Shown here piece by piece: positions 52,405 through 61,443 of a DNA stretch of 64,000 nt. The position numbers were made by a program, and so were the translations under genes. The stretch's first letter is position 1. Every line of letters starts with the position of its first letter. The DNA is from Streptomyces sp. NBRC 110028 (lineage in GTDB: Bacteria > Actinomycetota > Actinomycetes > Streptomycetales > Streptomycetaceae): the NCBI RefSeq assembly GCF_001417735.1, contig NZ_BBUZ01000033.1, positions 1-64,000 on the forward strand. The letters run 5' to 3'. Below the pieces are notes generated by a model that was not told the origin of the DNA, made no database searches, and was given only the letters and a program-made list of their open reading frames with translations.

Positions 52405-52452
52405 CAAGGTAGCGCTTAATGGTCGTGGTGTCACCCCTGGGATACTTACCGG

Positions 52453-53055
52453 ATGATCAAGGCCTCCCCACCAACCGGCCCGAAGCTCACAGGCCGGGGT
52501 TCCGCCCGGCGCTCCGAGCTGTTCGAGGAGCTCGTGGCACTGCTGACCGAGGAAGGTTTCGCCCGCTTCACTCTGGACGAGGTGGCGGCACGTCTTCGCT
52601 GCTCCAAGCGCACCCTGTACGGGTTGGCCGACAGTAAGGAGCAGCTGGTCCGCGCCGCGGTAGTGCACTTCTTCCGGGGAGCCACCGAGCGCGTCGAGGC
52701 CGCCGTGGCCGCCGAGAGTGATCCCGCGGCCCGGCTGGCGGCATATCTCCACTCCGTGGCGGCCGAGCTCGGCCCGCTGTCTCCTCAGTTCTTCGAAGAT
52801 GTGGCCGTTTTCGAGCCTGCCGCGGAGATCTATGAGCGCAACACGCGCGCGGCCGCTCGCCGCGTGGAGCAGTTGATCGACGAGGGCGTCACAGCGGGTG
52901 TGTTCCGCGATGTGCACGTGGCGTTCGCCGCCGATGTCATCACTGCGGTGATGGTGCGGATCCAACAGCGCCAGGTAGCCGCAGCCACCGGCCTCGGCGA
53001 TGCCGATGCCTACGCTCAGCTCTCAGAGCTCCTGATGCGCGGTTTGGCCCGCTAG
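52453..53055 (+). CDS. TetR-family transcriptional regulator
   Basis: 200 residues. Helix-turn-helix: LFEELVALLTEEGFARFTLD, EVAARLRCSKRTLYGLADSK (residues 22-63). The C-terminal ligand domain is helical (FFEDVAVFEPAAEIYERNTR). Divergent from the acyl-CoA dehydrogenase-SDR operon, with a palindrome in the shared promoter, so it probably represses both in response to an acyl-CoA or related ligand. Confidence 0.92.
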   Translation: MIKASPPTGPKLTGRGSARRSELFEELVALLTEEGFARFTLDEVAARLRCSKRTLYGLADSKEQLVRAAVVHFFRGATERVEAAVAAESDPAARLAAYLHSVAAELGPLSPQFFEDVAVFEPAAEIYERNTRAAARRVEQLIDEGVTAGVFRDVHVAFAADVITAVMVRIQQRQVAAATGLGDADAYAQLSELLMRGLAR

Positions 53056-53644
53056 TTGCACTGACCTGGAGGGCTGCCGAGTGGAGAAAGGGTGTGCGGG
53101 CTTCGGCTCGCCCGGTGCTGCTGGTGCAGGGCCGGGCGTCGGACCCGTTCCCTGAGCCGCCGCACACCCAACCTCATGCCCAGTGCGTTGAGGCGAACTC
53201 GGCGGCGGGTGAGCGATTGAAGTTGTTCGCGGACCTGAGCGTCCACTGTGGGGTGCGCGTCATCGCCTTCCGCGTCCAGGCTCGCGAGCAGGCGCAGCCC
53301 GTCCTCGGCGGGGCCGCCGGGGGCCGCGGAGAGCACAAGCAGCTCCATGCCCGGCCGCAACGCCCGCGACCCTCGCCGCCCCCGGGACCACGCCAGGGAG
53401 GGCGGGCACGCTACAGGTACCGTGTCGTGGACCGTGGACCGTGGCCCGCACCCAAACCCGAGGACATGTTGATCGAGCGGTCCGTGCCGGTTATCTCCGC
53501 TCCTGCCCGTCCTGACAAGACGCCGGTGTCGAAGCGGTGGTTGCGTACGTCCCAACGCCCAGGCAGCAGCGCACCCATCATCGCGCATAGTGGAGGCCCT
53601 GGGTAATCGGCCATGCGTGCGAATCGCCCGTCGCCTGCCCGGTG
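53056..53644. other. Stretch with unassigned coding-like remnants
   Basis: About 590 bp without an intact gene. On the minus strand ALRPGMELLVLSAAPGGPAE then GLRLLASLDAEGDDAHPTVD has a coding look but no recognised family and no start. Otherwise only GC-rich, low-information frames. Confidence 0.35.
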
Positions 53645-54775
53645 CTACGCGGTCCATCTGATGGCGGGGTTCAGTCGCCCGGTCCAGTTGAAGACGGCCA
53701 TGTTGTCCCAGCCGTCCCCGCTGTTGTTGATGTCGGCCGGATCCCAGCCGTTGCCCGGGACCGCGTACCAGGTGGGCTCCCAGTAGAAGACACCGATCGC
53801 ACCGGCGTTGCGGGCGGTGTTCTGTACGTCGGTGAAGTTGGCGGCCTGACCCGTCCAGGTGAGTGGATAGCCCGAGCAGCCGGAGGTGACCGAGTTGCCG
53901 GTGCTGTCGGCGTTCGCCGTGGTGAAGGGGTACGCGGTCTCGGTGATGACCACGTCCTTGCCGTACCGGGACCTCATGTCGGCGACGACGTCGTACAGGG
54001 TGGACAGCGTGCCGTGCCACATGCAGTAGTACGACAGCCCGGTGATGTCCCAGTTGACGCCCTTCGCCTTGATCCCGTCGTAGAACCAGCGCGCATGGGC
54101 GTCGCTGTCCGCGTTCGCGGTGTGGATGATCACCTTGGTGCCGCCGTCGCACGCCTTGGTGGCGTCCGCGCCCGCCTTGAGCAGGAGGCTGAGGTTGGTG
54201 AAGTCGTTGTTGACCACCTTGCCGTCGTTCCACAGCATGCCGACGTTGATCTCATTGCCGAGCTGCACGCTGTCCGGGGCGGTGCCCTGGGCCTTGAGGC
54301 TGGTGCAGACGTCGTAGGTGTAGTTGTAGACGTCGGTCTGCAACGCGCCGATGCCATGGTTCGCCCAGGCCGCGGGCTTGCGCTGATTGCCCGGGTCGGC
54401 CCAGGTGTCCGAGTAGTGGAAGTCGACCAGCAGCTTCAGGCCCTTTGCCTTGACCGCCCTTGCGTAGGCCAGCACCTTGGCCTTGTTGTTGTAGCCGCTG
54501 GCGGGGTTGTTCCAAAGCCGCAGGCGGACGTAGTTCACTCCGGAGCCCTTGAGGATGTCGAGCGGGTCCGCGGCATTGCCGTTCGCGTCGTAGTACGTGG
54601 CGCCGAGGTCGAGGGCCCGCTGCGCGGTCGACACATCGGCGCCGCGCATGCTGAGCGCGTTCGCGGCGGACGCTTCGGCCGGCACCGTGAGCAGGGCCGC
54701 CGCCAGGGCGATCACGGCGAGCAGGGCGACCTTGAGCGTGTGCGTGCGCCCGGGGCCGGGCCGGCACACGGTCAC
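53645..54775 (-). CDS. Secreted GH53 arabinogalactan endo-beta-1,4-galactanase
   Basis: 376 residues. A signal peptide (KVALLAVIALAAALLTVPAE then ASAANA) directs secretion. GH53 features: MRGADVSTAQRALDLGATYY, VNYVRLRLWNNP, DFHYSDTWADPG, the acid/base in QLGNEINVGMLW (about residue 174) and the nucleophile in VVITETAYPF (about 277). It hydrolyses beta-1,4-galactan of pectin side chains. The GTG start overlaps the GH44 stop by 4 bp, so both are on one CebR-controlled transcript. A 99-bp piece of this gene is repeated at 50086-50184. Confidence 0.94.
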   Translation of the reverse strand: MTVCRPGPGRTHTLKVALLAVIALAAALLTVPAEASAANALSMRGADVSTAQRALDLGATYYDANGNAADPLDILKGSGVNYVRLRLWNNPASGYNNKAKVLAYARAVKAKGLKLLVDFHYSDTWADPGNQRKPAAWANHGIGALQTDVYNYTYDVCTSLKAQGTAPDSVQLGNEINVGMLWNDGKVVNNDFTNLSLLLKAGADATKACDGGTKVIIHTANADSDAHARWFYDGIKAKGVNWDITGLSYYCMWHGTLSTLYDVVADMRSRYGKDVVITETAYPFTTANADSTGNSVTSGCSGYPLTWTGQAANFTDVQNTARNAGAIGVFYWEPTWYAVPGNGWDPADINNSGDGWDNMAVFNWTGRLNPAIRWTA

Positions 54776-57201
54776 CGCGCTCTCCTCCGGTTCGGCACCG
54801 CCGCCGCGCCGGGGGCGTGGCCGGCCGGGGCCGCGATGTGGGTGGCGGCCGCGGTGCCGGGGGCGGTGCAGGGCTTGCCGTTCAGGGTGAAGTCCCGTGG
54901 CGCCCGGTTGCCGCCGGTGTAGGAGCCGTTGAAGCCGACGGTGGTGGAGGCGCCGGTGGCCAGGGTGGCGTTCCAGCCGGCGTCGTCGACGGTGACCGCG
55001 GTGGCGTCCTGGCGCCAGGTGCCGTTCCAGCCGCTTGCCACCTTCTGGTCACCAGTGAAGGAGAAGCCGAGGCGCCAGCCGTTCAGCGCGGGGCCCTTGT
55101 TGGTGATGGTGGCGGTGGCCGTGAAGCCGGTGCCCCAGTCGTTGCCCACCACGTAGCCGACCGTGCAGGTGGCCGCCGGGGCGGCGGCGGCGGTGGTCAC
55201 CCGGACCGGGGCCGATGGCGGGGAGCTGCGGCCGGCGGTGTCCTTGGCCACGACACGGAAGGTGTACGCGGTGGCCGGGGAGAGCCCGGTGACGGTGGCG
55301 CTCGTGGCGGGGGCGTCGACCGTGGCGACCGGGGCGCCGGTGGTGTCGCCGGAGTACACCTGGTAGCTCGCCACCGGGGACGATCCGGCGGTGGACGCGC
55401 CCCAGGTGAGGGTGGCCCGGTCGGAGCCGACGGCGGTGGCGGACGGGGTGCCGGGCGCGGTGGGCGGCTTCGCCTCGGAGGATCCGGCGGGCAGGACGTA
55501 CTCGGTGATGGAGTAGGCCGGGAAGGTGGTGGTGAAACCGCCGTCGGTCAGCGGCTGATCGGCCAGGTGCTTGATCGCGGTGACGTCGTCCTGGCCGTAC
55601 CGGTAGACCTGCGCCGCGCCGCCCGGCGCGGTACTGCCGGTGATGGCCACCGGGGCGGTCAGATCGCCGGTGGTCTTGTTGACGACGATCACGGTCAGCG
55701 CCTTGTCGCCGCTGCGCTGGGCCGCGTAGACCGCGAGCTTGCCCTGGTCGGCGCTGGCGGCGTGGACCGAGGTGTCGCCGAAGGAGCCGCCGTCGCCGTC
55801 GTAGTTGCGGAACATGCGGAAGGCGAAGGCGCCCGGCTCGGTGGATGTGGGGGGATCCCACAGGGTGGCGAGGTCCAGCCCCTCCCGGCCGAAGATGCCG
55901 AGCACATCGGTCTGGGCGAGGGCCCCGTTGATGTGGTCCAGCGCGCCCCAGTTGTACTCGGTGATGGCGAGCTTGGTGCCCGGGTAGTTCTCCTCGACCA
56001 GGGAGCGCATGCGCGGGATGAACTGGACGGGCTGGTTGATCCAGCTCTCGTCCACGTACGTGGGGTCCCACAGCTGCCGTGTGGAGCGCAGCCGCAGCGC
56101 CTGGGTGGCCGCGTCCACGTTGTCGCCGAACACTCCGGTCTGCTGGGGGTAGATGTGCTCGTCGAAGTAGTCCAGGATGCGACGGTCGTGCGTCTGCTCG
56201 TACGCCTTCATCTGCTGGAGGTACCAGGGGGCGAACAGCTGCCCGCCGTGGGCCGCCCGGTCGGGCGGGTCGGACCAGCAGTCGCCGCCCTTCTCGTTGC
56301 ACGTCTTCTGGTCCAGGCCGGAGTAGATCAGGGAGTTGAAGCCCCAGCCGACCGGGCCGAGGGTCTTCGCCCCCGGGTCGGCGTCCTTGATGGCGGCGGC
56401 GGTGGCGTAGGTGCTGTCGCGCATCTCGTCATAGCCCGTGCCCTGCGGGTGGACGTCCCGGTGGGTGCTCCACCACAGGTCGGGCTCGTTGTCGAGGTTG
56501 TAGAAGCGGACCCCGCCGTCGTCCGCGGTGCCGTAGGTGCGGTTCAGGTACTCCACCCAGCCCTTGGTGAACTCCGGACCTGCGGGGACGCTGGTCTCGG
56601 CCGGGTCGTTGCCGGTGACGTTCGTACCGTCGGCCTTCACACCGTTGCCGCAGTCCGGGCGCCACTGGGCGTCACTGGCCTTCTGCGGGCCGTACTTGGC
56701 GATGCTGAAGCCGCAGGCGGCGTTGCGGGCCGCGGTCGTCCAGCCGCTCATCGGCACGGTCAGCACGGTGTCGGTGCCGGTACGGCGGTTCTGCTCGACG
56801 AACTTGTCGGCCTCCGAGCCGTTCGGCATGTCCGCGGTGCCGTTCTCGTAGTACAGGTTCTCGAAGTACCAGTCGGCGCCCGCGTTGTACGCGTCGAGCT
56901 TGTAGTTGTAGCGGGTGGTGGCGTTGCCGCCCCACCGGCGGACCGGCAGACGCAGTTCCCGGGCCAGCGCCTCGTCGGCGAAGTTGATCCCGTAGATGTG
57001 CGGGTCGATCGCCTTACGGCCGGTGGTGGTGTCGACGCTGAGGGCGGGGCCTTCCGGGGCGGCGGAGGAGACGGCGGACCGCGCTCCCCCGCCCGGTAAC
57101 GCGCTCGCCTGGCCGGGACCGGCCAGACCGGCGCCGGCCACCAGCAGCACCACGGCCACCGGCGCGGCTCTCGACGTCATACGCCTCGGTCTCGACGTCA
57201 T
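54772..57201 (-). CDS. Secreted GH44 endoglucanase-type enzyme with FN3 and CBM2 modules
   Basis: 809 residues. Start at the ATG after AAGGAGG (a second ATG seven codons later is possible). Signal peptide with TSR repeats then VAVVLLVAGAGLAGPGQA. GH44 catalytic domain: IYGINFADEALARELRLPVR, RWGGNATTRYNYKLD, acid/base in NLDNEPDLWW (about residue 237), nucleophile in AITEYNWGALD (about 413). A fibronectin type III module is at about 583-665 and a CBM2 at about 675-780. It cleaves glucan or mannan backbones. Operon with GH53; CebR-type box upstream. Confidence 0.93.
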   Translation of the reverse strand: MTSRPRRMTSRAAPVAVVLLVAGAGLAGPGQASALPGGGARSAVSSAAPEGPALSVDTTTGRKAIDPHIYGINFADEALARELRLPVRRWGGNATTRYNYKLDAYNAGADWYFENLYYENGTADMPNGSEADKFVEQNRRTGTDTVLTVPMSGWTTAARNAACGFSIAKYGPQKASDAQWRPDCGNGVKADGTNVTGNDPAETSVPAGPEFTKGWVEYLNRTYGTADDGGVRFYNLDNEPDLWWSTHRDVHPQGTGYDEMRDSTYATAAAIKDADPGAKTLGPVGWGFNSLIYSGLDQKTCNEKGGDCWSDPPDRAAHGGQLFAPWYLQQMKAYEQTHDRRILDYFDEHIYPQQTGVFGDNVDAATQALRLRSTRQLWDPTYVDESWINQPVQFIPRMRSLVEENYPGTKLAITEYNWGALDHINGALAQTDVLGIFGREGLDLATLWDPPTSTEPGAFAFRMFRNYDGDGGSFGDTSVHAASADQGKLAVYAAQRSGDKALTVIVVNKTTGDLTAPVAITGSTAPGGAAQVYRYGQDDVTAIKHLADQPLTDGGFTTTFPAYSITEYVLPAGSSEAKPPTAPGTPSATAVGSDRATLTWGASTAGSSPVASYQVYSGDTTGAPVATVDAPATSATVTGLSPATAYTFRVVAKDTAGRSSPPSAPVRVTTAAAAPAATCTVGYVVGNDWGTGFTATATITNKGPALNGWRLGFSFTGDQKVASGWNGTWRQDATAVTVDDAGWNATLATGASTTVGFNGSYTGGNRAPRDFTLNGKPCTAPGTAAATHIAAPAGHAPGAAAVPNRRRAR

Positions 57202-57257
57202 ACGCACGAACCTCCTTCTCAACGGCCGTGCCGACAGCAGGACCGGACGACAAGGGA

Positions 57258-57271
57258 TGGGAGCGCTCCCA
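57258..57271. promoter_or_regulatory. CebR-type operator
   Basis: TGGGAGCGCTCCCA, a perfect 14-bp palindrome that is the established consensus for CebR, the cello-oligosaccharide-responsive LacI-family repressor. It lies 56 bp upstream of the GH44 start, so the GH44-GH53 operon is probably induced by cellobiose or cellotriose. Confidence 0.85.
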
Positions 57272-58097
57272 TCTAGCGCATAGTCAGTGAAGCCCCCGGA
57301 AGTGTCAACCACCTCGACCGGCAGCATGGCAACGGTCGGTACGGCAAGCCGCCGGCGCGCCCCGGTGGCGTTCTTTGGCGCGCGGTGGGGCGCGGTCATG
57401 CGGGTGCCAGGGTGAGCAGTCCGCATCCGTCGGCTTTGCCGCGTCCGATTCTCCTCGGTGAGACGGCGCTGGAGCAGGTCGGCGTCGGTGATGGTGGCGG
57501 TGTCGTCGAAGCGGGTGCGGGCGTGGCGGATGAGGTGCTTGCCCTCGGCGTGTTCGCCGCGCGCTGTGTCCAGGGGGGCCTGTGAACGGTGTGGATGGTG
57601 AGGCCGCTTTGGCGGGCCTGGCGGATCCTGTGCGGCTCGGCTATTCATCGTTGCTGGTCAAACGCCCCACCCGGCGCCCCCACCGGACCCGACGCCAACT
57701 ACCTCCCCAATCTCACGGACACCCACCTCCGGTCCTGGAGCCGGCCAGCCGCAGAGTCCTGCGCACCCGCATCCTCGGCGGCGTGATCAACGAGTACAGA
57801 TATGCCGCTTGACCAGGAGCGACGATGATTCGAGCCCCACAGGGCCGGGCGTGAAACTCCGCAGCCTCCGACCAGCGGTCCGGCCGGAACACGGCGGGAC
57901 GCACCGCCGCACAAGCCGCCTCGTCCGCCACCGCGCCCGGAACGAAAGGCACGGGAAAACCTCAATGGCCCGCGGTAACCGATAGCGATGCAAGAGGCCG
58001 ATGAAAGGCTGAATCAGGGTAGTTCTTTCCGGGACGAGCAGCAGTATCGTTCTGATGGAAGCCGTTGAAGCCGAACTGCATCAGCCGGGGGATCCCT
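57272..58097. other. Region with transposase C-terminal debris and otherwise no gene
   Basis: Over 800 bp without an intact gene. At about 57730-57812 (plus) the frame VLEPASRRVLRTRILGGVIN then EYRYAA and stop resembles the end of an actinobacterial transposase. On the minus strand, around 57560-57440, a helical piece (EGKHLIRHARTRFDDTATIT) is unassigned. The VOC gene promoter lies in the last part. Confidence 0.4.
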
Positions 58098-59012
58098 TTG
58101 ATTACCCATGTCCGGAGCGTGGCGCTCGGCGTACCCGACCTCTCCGCCGCGCGCGAGTTCTTCCAGAAGCACTGGAAATTGGACCTCGTCGATACGGACT
58201 CGGACCGGGTGTTTCTCGGAGCCGGGTGCCAGGAGAACCAAGTGCTGCGGTTACGGGCCACCGCCGAGCCCCGGGTCGATCTGCTGTGCCTGGCCGCGGC
58301 CACCGACGCGGATGTGGACGCGATCGCCGGGCGAGTGGCGGCACACCCGCTCGGCCGCCTCGTCAGCGAGCCTGCCACCTGTGATGATGTGGGTGGCGGT
58401 TACCGGTTCCGGTTCCTTGACTGCGAGGGGCGCACGGTCGAGGTGTCGTCCCGGGTGGCCGCGCGGGCGTTCCGGTCCGTCGAACCGGGCGAGGGCAGGC
58501 CGACCGGGATCAGCCACGTGGTGCTCAATACGTCTGATCTGCGGACCGCGCTGGCCTTCTACCAATCGATATTCGACCTCAAGGTGAGCGACTGGGTGGA
58601 GGACATCATGGTATTCCTCCGATCCGGAACGGCCCACCACATGCTCGCGTTCACCCGCGCACCGCACACGTCACTGAACCATGTCGCCTTCGAATTACGC
58701 GGGATCGATGAATTCATGCGAGCAACCGGCGCCATGGTCAGGAAGGGGTACTCACCGCTGTGGGGGCCGGGCCGGCACGGGGTCGGTGCGAATACTTTCA
58801 CGTATTTCCAGGAACCCGTATCGAGATTCGTCGCCGAATACACCACGGGGATGCTGCGGATCGACCCCGACCACGAGTGGACTCCCCGCGTCTATCCGGG
58901 CAACGCGCAGACCAGTGACACCTGGGGGGTGGCATCGCCGCGTGACGACGCGGTGTCGGCGAACCTCCTGGGCTGCCCGGACACGGGATTGTGGCAGCCG
59001 CCACCGGTGTGA
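58098..59012 (+). CDS. VOC-family extradiol dioxygenase-like protein with two TTA codons
   Basis: 304 residues from a TTG after GGGGGA, giving (M)ITHVRSVALGVPDLSAARE; a TTG 11 codons earlier is possible. Two VOC modules, at about 1-110 and 130-260. The second holds ISHVVLNTSDLRTALAFYQS, HHMLAFTR and LNHVAFELRG with possible metal ligands His and Glu (FVAEYTTG). This fits 2,3-dihydroxybiphenyl or catechol dioxygenase-type enzymes. TTA codons at 58251 and 58695 make translation bldA-dependent in Streptomyces. Followed by a dihydrodiol dehydrogenase-like gene. Confidence 0.85.
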   Translation: MITHVRSVALGVPDLSAAREFFQKHWKLDLVDTDSDRVFLGAGCQENQVLRLRATAEPRVDLLCLAAATDADVDAIAGRVAAHPLGRLVSEPATCDDVGGGYRFRFLDCEGRTVEVSSRVAARAFRSVEPGEGRPTGISHVVLNTSDLRTALAFYQSIFDLKVSDWVEDIMVFLRSGTAHHMLAFTRAPHTSLNHVAFELRGIDEFMRATGAMVRKGYSPLWGPGRHGVGANTFTYFQEPVSRFVAEYTTGMLRIDPDHEWTPRVYPGNAQTSDTWGVASPRDDAVSANLLGCPDTGLWQPPPV

Positions 59013-59071
59013 CCGGGAGGGGACCGGAGAACGAGGAGTGAGGGATGGCGAGATGAGGAGGGGACAGCCGC

Positions 59072-59848
59072 ATGGGAGGCGAAGGTGGACGGCGGATGGA
59101 GCGGGAGCCGGTTGCCGTGGTGACGGGGGGTACCTCCGGAATCGGCCGTGCCGTCGTGGCCGACCTGGCCGCACACGGCTACCGGGTTGTCGTGCTCGAC
59201 CGAGACGCTCCCGTGGACGGCGACTCGGACAGGGTGCGGTGGGTTGTCGGCGACGTACGCGACCCCGATGCGAACGATCACGTGGTGGACGCCGCGTTGA
59301 CCCGCTTCGGAGGGCTGGACCTGTTCGTCGGGAACGCGGGGGTTCACGACGGCGGGGTCGGGGTGCGCGACGTCGGCGGCGCCGAGCTGGCCGAAGTGGC
59401 CCGGTATGTGCTCGACGTAGACGTCGTCGGCTACCTGCTCGGGGCACGGGCTGCCGCCAGGAGCCTCTCGGACAGTGGGGGGTCGATGGTATTCACCCTG
59501 TCCGACGCCTCCTTCCTCGTGCGTGGCAACGGCGCGGGCATCGCGTACGCCGCCGCCAAGCACGCGGCGCTGGGGGTGGTGCGCCATCTGGCCGCCGACC
59601 TGGCGCCCGCGGTCCGGGTCAACGCCGTGGCCCCGGGTGGGATCGTGACCGGGCTGCGCACGGTGGACGGTCGGCAGGTCTACGCCGACCCTGACGAGAT
59701 CACGGCGACGGTGCGGGCGTTCAACCCGCTGGGCGTGATGCCGCGCGCCGAGCAGGTCGCCCCGCTCTACCGGTTCCTGGCGTCCCCCGCGGCAGCAGGC
59801 ATGACCGGTGAGGTGCTGCGCCCCGATGGCGGCCTGACCGTGCGGTAG
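59072..59848 (+). CDS. SDR-family dehydrogenase (cis-dihydrodiol dehydrogenase-like)
   Basis: 258 residues; ATG with AGGGG before it (ATG at 59096 is an alternative). VVTGGTSGIGRAVVADLAAH, LFVGNAGVHDGG, SMVFTLSDASFLVRGN and IAYAAAKHAALGVVRHLAAD hold the cofactor, Asn, Ser, Tyr and Lys positions. The pattern resembles BphB/HcaB-type enzymes that make catechols. Together with the VOC dioxygenase this suggests ring dihydroxylation and cleavage. Its end is only 8 bp from the convergent decarboxylase gene. Confidence 0.85.
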   Translation: MGGEGGRRMEREPVAVVTGGTSGIGRAVVADLAAHGYRVVVLDRDAPVDGDSDRVRWVVGDVRDPDANDHVVDAALTRFGGLDLFVGNAGVHDGGVGVRDVGGAELAEVARYVLDVDVVGYLLGARAAARSLSDSGGSMVFTLSDASFLVRGNGAGIAYAAAKHAALGVVRHLAADLAPAVRVNAVAPGGIVTGLRTVDGRQVYADPDEITATVRAFNPLGVMPRAEQVAPLYRFLASPAAAGMTGEVLRPDGGLTVR

Positions 59849-59856
59849 GGCGTGGC

Positions 59857-61443
59857 TCACCCGTTCACCACCACGTCGAGCACGTGGGGGCCGGTGGCGG
59901 TGAGCGCGGTCCTCAGCGCGGGCACCAGTTCGGCCGGGTCGTCGACGCGTGTGCCCGCGCACCCCTGGGCGGTGGCGAGTGCGGCGAAGTCCAGCCCGCC
60001 GAGCGTCGTGCCCACCGGTTTGCCCATGCCCAACCGTTCAGCGAAGCCCTCCACCGTGGCGTAACGGCGGTTGTTCACCACGATGACGGCAATCGGGAGA
60101 CGTAGCCGGGCCGCCGACCACAGCGCTTGGATGGCGTACATGGCGGAGCCGTCGCCCACCAGGGCGACCACGCGGGTCCCCGGCCTGCCCAGCGCCATGC
60201 CGACCGCTGCGGGAAGTCCGTGTCCCAGCGCGCCGCTCGCGGTCGTGTAGAAGGTTTCGGGACCCAGGTTGGGCAGGTAATCGCACATCACGGGCCGGGT
60301 TCCGGGGGCCTCCTCGACCACGACGCAGCCCACGGGCCGTTCCTCCGCAAGGGCGTGCATCAAATGGGCCTGGGAGATCCGGTCGGCGGAGGGCACGGGC
60401 GGCTTTGCGGGCTGCCGGGCGGGCGGCGGTGTGCGCGGCCGCCTCGGCGGGTGGGCGCCAAGCATTCGCAGCGCGGGCGCCAGACCGGTGATGACAGCGG
60501 TTCCACTCGGGCACCAGGACGCCTGTTCGGGGTCGTCGGTGAGCAGGCAGAGGTCGGCCCCGGGCGGGAGGTGCGGGCCGGTTCCCGGCACATGGTAGGT
60601 GAACACCGGTGCACCCACCGACAGCACGAGGTCGTGGCCGGTCAGCTCGCGAACGATGCCCTCGCGCACCGGCGGCAGGAAGCCGGCGAACAGCGGGTGC
60701 AGTTCGGGGAAGGCGCAGCGGTGGGACATCGGTTCCGCCCAGACCGGCGCCTGGTGCGCCTCGGCCAGCGCCACCAGGTCGGGTACGGCCTTCTCGCGGT
60801 CGACCCCGGCCCCCGCGATGAGGACGGGCGACTCCGCGCGCGCCAGCGCCTGGCCGACGCGGGCGAGCAGGCCGGGGTCCGCGGCCACGGTGGTGCTTGT
60901 CAGCCTGGCAGTGACGGGTGGTTCGGCGGGGTGGTCCCAGTCGTCGCTCGGGACGGATACGAGCACGGGCCCCGCGGGCGGAGCCGTCGCGAGGTGCCGG
61001 GCGCGGGAGATGGCCGACGGCACGTCCTGGGCGCGGGCGGGCTCGCGACTGAGCTTGACGTACGGGCGGGGCAGCGTGGCCGGGTCCTCCGACAACAGGT
61101 ACGGGTGGCCCTCCAGCAGCGAGCGCGCCTGCTGGCCGGCGACGACCACCAGCGGCGTCCGATTCCGGCGAGCGGTGAACAGCGCGCCCATCGCGTGCCC
61201 CACCCCGGCCGCCGAGTGCAGGTTGACCAGCACGGGACGGTGGGTGGCCTGCGCGTACCCGTCGGCCATCGCCACCACCACCGATTCCTGAAGGCCCAGC
61301 ACGTACCGGAAGTCGTCGGGAAAGTCGCGCAGCATGGGGAGCTCCAGCGACCCGGGGTTGCCGAAGACGGTGGTCATGCCCTCCGCGCGCAGCAGGTCGA
61401 ACACCGCCTCACGCACTGTTGTGGTCTCGCCGGAGTGTGTCAT
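59857..61443 (-). CDS. mdlC: Benzoylformate decarboxylase (thiamine-diphosphate dependent)
   Basis: 528 residues, the usual length. Residues of P. putida benzoylformate decarboxylase are recognisable: Ser in TTVFGNPGSLELPML (S26), catalytic Glu in LGLQESVVVAMADGY (E47), His in LVNLHSAAGVGHAMG (H70) and His in PVFTYHVPG (H281). The ThDP motif is GDGSAMYAIQ...VNNRRYA (about residue 430). It converts benzoylformate to benzaldehyde and CO2, a step of mandelate breakdown. Its ATG overlaps the stop of the molybdenum hydroxylase gene, so they share a transcript. Confidence 0.9.
   Translation of the reverse strand: MTHSGETTTVREAVFDLLRAEGMTTVFGNPGSLELPMLRDFPDDFRYVLGLQESVVVAMADGYAQATHRPVLVNLHSAAGVGHAMGALFTARRNRTPLVVVAGQQARSLLEGHPYLLSEDPATLPRPYVKLSREPARAQDVPSAISRARHLATAPPAGPVLVSVPSDDWDHPAEPPVTARLTSTTVAADPGLLARVGQALARAESPVLIAGAGVDREKAVPDLVALAEAHQAPVWAEPMSHRCAFPELHPLFAGFLPPVREGIVRELTGHDLVLSVGAPVFTYHVPGTGPHLPPGADLCLLTDDPEQASWCPSGTAVITGLAPALRMLGAHPPRRPRTPPPARQPAKPPVPSADRISQAHLMHALAEERPVGCVVVEEAPGTRPVMCDYLPNLGPETFYTTASGALGHGLPAAVGMALGRPGTRVVALVGDGSAMYAIQALWSAARLRLPIAVIVVNNRRYATVEGFAERLGMGKPVGTTLGGLDFAALATAQGCAGTRVDDPAELVPALRTALTATGPHVLDVVVNG

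Noticed and set aside
54817..57099. A 760-residue plus-strand open frame opposite the GH44 gene
   Set aside because: Glycine- and valine-rich shadow of the GH44 gene, which has full catalytic motifs, a signal peptide and operon context.
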